A stretch of DNA of 64,000 bases from Himantopus leucocephalus (taxonomy: Eukaryota; Chordata; Aves; Charadriiformes; Recurvirostridae): contig RSEF01000004.1 in the NCBI GenBank assembly GCA_003993805.1, positions 17,322,769 to 17,386,768 on the forward strand, in the 5' to 3' direction. Numbering within the stretch: position 1 is the first letter of the stretch; every line of letters begins with the position of its first letter. The notes beneath the pieces were generated by a model, which saw only the letters and a list, made by a program, of their open reading frames with translations, did no database searches and was not told where the DNA came from. The translations under genes were made by a program, and so were the position numbers. Shown piece by piece: positions 59,642 to 64,000 of the stretch.

Positions 59642-62600
59642 ATTATACTTGAATACCACAGTTGTTCAGTAAGGACAAAACTAATGAACTGGGATTTCCT
59701 TCAATGTATATTGATGTGACTATTGATCCCCAGAGTATGTTACTGCTTCATCAGTTGAGCATCTCTTCCTAAAAAGCATATTTGTAACTTGCCTATTAGG
59801 CAACAGATTTATATTTCTTTTTTTAGTTCTAACTATAAATTCATGGGTCTGTCAATAGCAGCTGTTAAGTGTCAAACCAGAGCAGAATACCTGCATGCAC
59901 ATCTGTTTTACCTTAAACTGTGTGATGATGCTGCAGCTTATCTTATGATTTTTGCTCATCACTTTTGTTAGAGTGCAGGGAAAATGCCTGTATTTCGATA
60001 CCTTGGTAATTGGGAATGTTTTATAGCATAGGTGTATAATGGCAGTTAGAATATTAATGTATATATCAACTAAAAGAAAATGTAGGTATGCTTGAAAGCC
60101 TGTGAAATTAGAAACAAGCTGACATGACAAGGACAAACTTAAAATAGCACATTACATTCCAGTACTTGTACTCTTAGAATTTGTACTAATTGAAGAGACT
60201 TTTAAATTATTATTTCAATAACTCTGAAGAGGTATTCTGTTTTAGCTCTCCTTACTATAGAAAATAAGATCGTGAGGAATACCAAGACAGTTACACAACT
60301 GCTTGTGTTCAGAGGATTTCTTTAAAGAATAGTTTAAATTTATAATAAATGTATAATGTATTTTTTAAATATCTGTTAATGACATGTTTAGTCTACCTGA
60401 TTGTACTTTAGTATAAGATGATCAACATATAAAAAATTTTTCTTAACATCTAGCAAATGCTTGTGTTTTGCAAGGTACTTGTTAGATCTGTACAGCGGAT
60501 CTGTTTGGGGTTTTTTAGCTATTTTATGATACCGTGTAACCCATTTTAAAGTGAAAATAGTATTAGCACAGTGTACTTTAATCCTTGTTCTACTTAGCTA
60601 GGTGCTTTACCTAACTGTGTAGCATTTTGAATTTAAATAACGCTTAATAAACCTGATTTACATTCTAGGGGACACAACAGAAGATTCATGTAACATTAAA
60701 GGATGGTTATTGTTTTTTTTCTAAACCACTGTTCTAGACATCATAAGATACAAGACATGCATTCTGAACCGCACCTTCACTGAGGTTTTCCTCTGTATGT
60801 GCAGTTACTCAGTTTCAACTATAGTTACTAGAGTTAGATGTCTAGTTTATAAAACTGCTTGTTTGTGTGTTTGCTTGTGTAACTTTACAAAAGTAACTTG
60901 AGCAGTAATAGCCCCTTTAGCCAAGATTCTTACTGAATATTATTCTTCCACAGCAGTTCACGAGCATGCTGTGTGTGCAAGGCTGGGCTCTCTCTGAGCA
61001 GTAATGCCCCTTTGCGCACCAGTGTGGGGTTTCACATCTCTGGGCTGCTGCGGTTGGGGTTATCGGGGACTGAGCAGTCCAAAACACCTTCAGTTCCACG
61101 TGGAAATTCTTGACCCTTAAACAATGCAACTCAAAACAAGTGTCAAGCATGCATGTGCTGCTGCTTATTTCTGAACATATTTGCTCCAGTTCCCAAATAG
61201 TTGTATTTTTAGCCATGCCTCTGCCCCCCAGACCCTTCGTGCTTCTGTAACTGTTACATCCCTTATACACCTTCTGCTTGGCTCCATTGTCAGAAATGGA
61301 GAGGAGCCCATAAAATAATTGAGTAACTGTCCTCCTTGGTAAGTGACCCTTAAGGCTTTTTAAGGCCCTTGTTTGCACAAATCCTGCTCATAGGAATAGA
61401 AAAATATTGGCATAAAAAGGAACTGAATAAATTATAATATTAAGTGTGTGATACCACAAAGAGAAATTTTGTTCGCTGTTAGTCGCTATAAGCATGTTTG
61501 GTTTGTATTTCCCTATTCAGTTTCTTGGAAAAGAAATATAAAACAAATAAATGGTTTCTGCAGAGCACGCATGTGCCCTAAGGCATCTCTCATGGCTGTC
61601 AGAAAATCTTTGTTATGTATCACAGTAAGAACAGACTTAACACTTGTGTTTGGTTTTCTTTAGCAGTCTGCTAGCGCAAGTGAATTTTTCTTACTATCCC
61701 TCAGTATCACAAATGCTTCTACAGATAGGAACACTGCCATACTGATAGATCTGATAGTTTTTCCTGTGATTATTTTCCAGCATGCCCATTTCTTGCTGTG
61801 GAACCCAAAGGTCCCCGGCTGTAGACAGCTGTGTGGCCGACGGTATGCTGTGCGCGGGCAGCTCCTAGCAAGAGCCTGCCCTTGGCACCCAAGAGAGCCC
61901 GCTAGTCTGCGTCGGTCGTATCTCTACTCTCCACAGCGTCAAGTGGACAAGCCTGTTGAGTCCCATCCTCAAAACTTTTATATTGGCCACTCTGCTATAA
62001 CATATGAACTACACTCCTTGGTTCAGGATAGCATGTACTGATGAGCCTGACACTAAAGTGAACCTCTTGCTGGCCCTTTAAAGAGAAAGCTAACGGTATG
62101 CTGTGTTTCTGGACACTGAGCAACTGAGTGGCTCATTCTACATCCCACTTGCTGGGGTCAATAGCAAGCTTCATAGACAACAGTATGTGCTAAAATAAGA
62201 ACTTTCCCAAAAGAAAAGATTGTTTATTTTTGTGTTCATGTAATGATTGCTCATCTGGCTACAAGTCCAATATGATATTTTAAATAAGTTACTGTTTTGT
62301 ACATTTTATTATGTGCGTTTCTGTACACTAGGAGCCACCCATACAACTTGATCCAAAAAGTCTACTAAGGAAGTTGTGTTTAGGGAAACATTAGACTGCA
62401 AATAACGAGTATTCATCTAATGCTCTGCACTGTGGGTTTCTCACGCTCAGTGAACTATGAAGAGCACTTGCTATCTGTCAAGTTAGGCTACAGATGAGCA
62501 GGTACTACAGAATGTTTGATCTAACTTCACACAATGTTGCAGCTCACAATTCTGCACATATTTATGGCAGGTGTCCCATTCAGCTGCCACACAGCTTTCC

Positions 62601-64000
62601 ACATTTCGACTTCCCACATTCAAACGAGTGCTGCCATCGGTGTCCTGTTGAGTGTATAGGGCTGGGTGAAGCTAGTGGTAAGATTACAGGGAGCCTGTAT
62701 TTGATACTTGCTGGTAAGAGAATGCAAGTATCTTGTTGGGGGGAGGGGAAAAAGGCAAATTGATGCAACTGGTCAGATTTACTGAAACACTTCACATTGC
62801 CTAAGAAATCTGTCAGGTACTTTGTTGTTTCCTCTCTAGTAGTTATACATGCAGTAATTTTTGAAAAGATCTTACTATGTTCAGTTTACCTAAAGTACCT
62901 AATAAGTAGAATACACAGTGACTCATTCTCAACAAATATTTTGTCCTGAAAGCTGGAGGAGTTGAGCAGCCCATGAAAAGTCACTACTTCAAATACGCCA
63001 GTTAAGTTTGAGGAGCTGGAAACTGCGTATCGCTGCATGCTGAATGTTGGCTCGGAGCAAAAGCCCAAAAATTTATGAATGAGAGCATTCGTTTCATAGC
63101 TTAAACTGTCAACTCAGTAGTCAGCTGCTGTTTCCTGTACCATACGGCCACTTTGGATTAGGAAAGTTACTAACTCCTGACCTTCAATAAATATCAAATT
63201 ATGCATATTAAAGTATTTTGGAATATATAAAATTAATCTGTAATAAAATTTTAATAAGACATTTCAGTGTTTGGGAATGAGGTTGGGGTGGTGGCTTTCA
63301 ATAAAGATAAAAGTAGGTTAGTTGTCATGCTACAGCTTCTGGTTGTCTGTATTTGTTTTGGTTTTTTCCTCGCTCCCTTCCCCTAATCCTGCACTTCCAT
63401 GAACACACTAAGCTTGCGAAAGCTGCAGCCAGCACTCACTCACTCTGGCTCCTGGCAAAAGGGAGGGGACAGATGAGGACAGCAGAAAAATGGGTGGAGG
63501 CTGCTTCTTTCAGCAATAGCTCCATTTTATGCTTGTAGGTCTGTTTTATGTTTGTTTAAAGTTCTTGCAAAGCTGCAGTGTAAAGGGGTAAGTAATTCTG
63601 TGTCATCTGAAGTAAAACCCAAGGTTACCGCTTCCTCCCTCGCACTGGCACTTGTGGGCTGAATAGGGAGTGACGTCAGACAACTGGCTCGACTTAAAGG
63701 TTATGTAGAATTGGCTGCCTGCAAAATTTGCAGCCCAAGGGAACAAAGTGGGATCACCACAGTCCAGACTGGAATTGAGTTAGCTGCCATGAACTTGAAC
63801 TTGAAGACTCTGATAGGCAGCAGGCTTGTTGCACTGCTCTCACTTCTCTGTCAGAGTCTCCACTATGCTGAGCTCATGGTTATGTCAATTCAATAAAGTA
63901 ATTTGCTCAAGTTGTGTTATATCTTAAAATTTGCTTTAAGTGCTAACCTCTCTAACCTCTTTTCTGTTGTTAGTGTGGCACTCTTTGTTTTTTGTGGTGT
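59642..64000 (+). other. Proposed further intron of the plus-strand gene
   Basis: AT-rich DNA up to the window edge. Apart from the weak candidate exon at 61,781-61,842, no coding exon of a long-chain acyl-CoA synthetase or any other family is visible. Confidence 0.4.
61781..61842 (+). other. Weak candidate exon in a GC-rich patch
   Basis: An acceptor-like TATTTTCCAG ends at 61,780 and a donor-like GACG|GTATGC follows 61,842. The surrounding patch to about 61,990 is richer in GC and CpG than anything else in this intron-like region. There is no recognisable protein family. It may be a leader exon, an old repeat, or chance. Confidence 0.15.

Noticed and set aside
1..64000. tRNA, rRNA, CRISPR array or bacterial-type operators
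   Set aside because: No cloverleaf, ribosomal motif or regularly spaced repeat array was seen, and the sequence is vertebrate.

Overview
The window is vertebrate nuclear DNA, almost certainly from a bird. It carries several chicken-repeat-1 (CR1) LINE fragments with typical avian 3' ends, plus two much older CR1/L3-like fragments. It also has GC-rich promoter islands, an old endogenous retrovirus, and large AT-rich spaces without open frames. There are no bacterial-type operons. Most open frames, including the long ones in the GC-rich islands, are compositional shadows and are not annotated.

Only one protein-coding exon is secure: the first coding exon of TMEM164 on the minus strand (start codon at 29,429, splice donor after 29,061). 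Its CpG-island promoter is at about 29,500-30,600. The remaining TMEM164 exons were not found at lower coordinates, so positions 1-29,060 are best read as part of a long first coding intron. This part is relatively GC-rich and repeat-rich up to about 19.8 kb, then AT-rich and repeat-poor to 28.9 kb.

Between 30.7 and 54.4 kb lies spacer DNA. It holds an ancient CR1/L3 fragment (31.4-32.5 kb), an unexplained GC-rich block (33.35-33.77 kb), a decayed endogenous retrovirus (35.7-39.2 kb) with RNase H, integrase and envelope remnants and a recognisable 3' LTR, a young CR1 tail (49.5 kb) and another ancient CR1/L3 fragment (53.1-53.4 kb).

A second CpG island at 54.4-55.8 kb looks like a plus-strand promoter with a noncoding first exon ending in a strong donor at 55,088. 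In other amniotes the gene head-to-head with TMEM164 is ACSL4, so this is probably the ACSL4 promoter and 5' UTR. That identification rests on remembered synteny, because no ACSL4 coding sequence is present by 64,000. Candidate later 5' UTR exons are at 59,461-59,512 and, less surely, 61,781-61,842.

If the second gene is ACSL4, the window holds the divergent promoters of two enzymes on one lipid route. ACSL4 makes arachidonoyl-CoA, and TMEM164 has been reported to place the C20:4 chain on ether phospholipids, a step that promotes ferroptosis. I found no clearly new biological system. The most notable structures are a long quasi-palindrome beside the candidate 59.5-kb exon, the mosaic retrovirus remnant, and two duplications joined by a single N that look like assembly errors.
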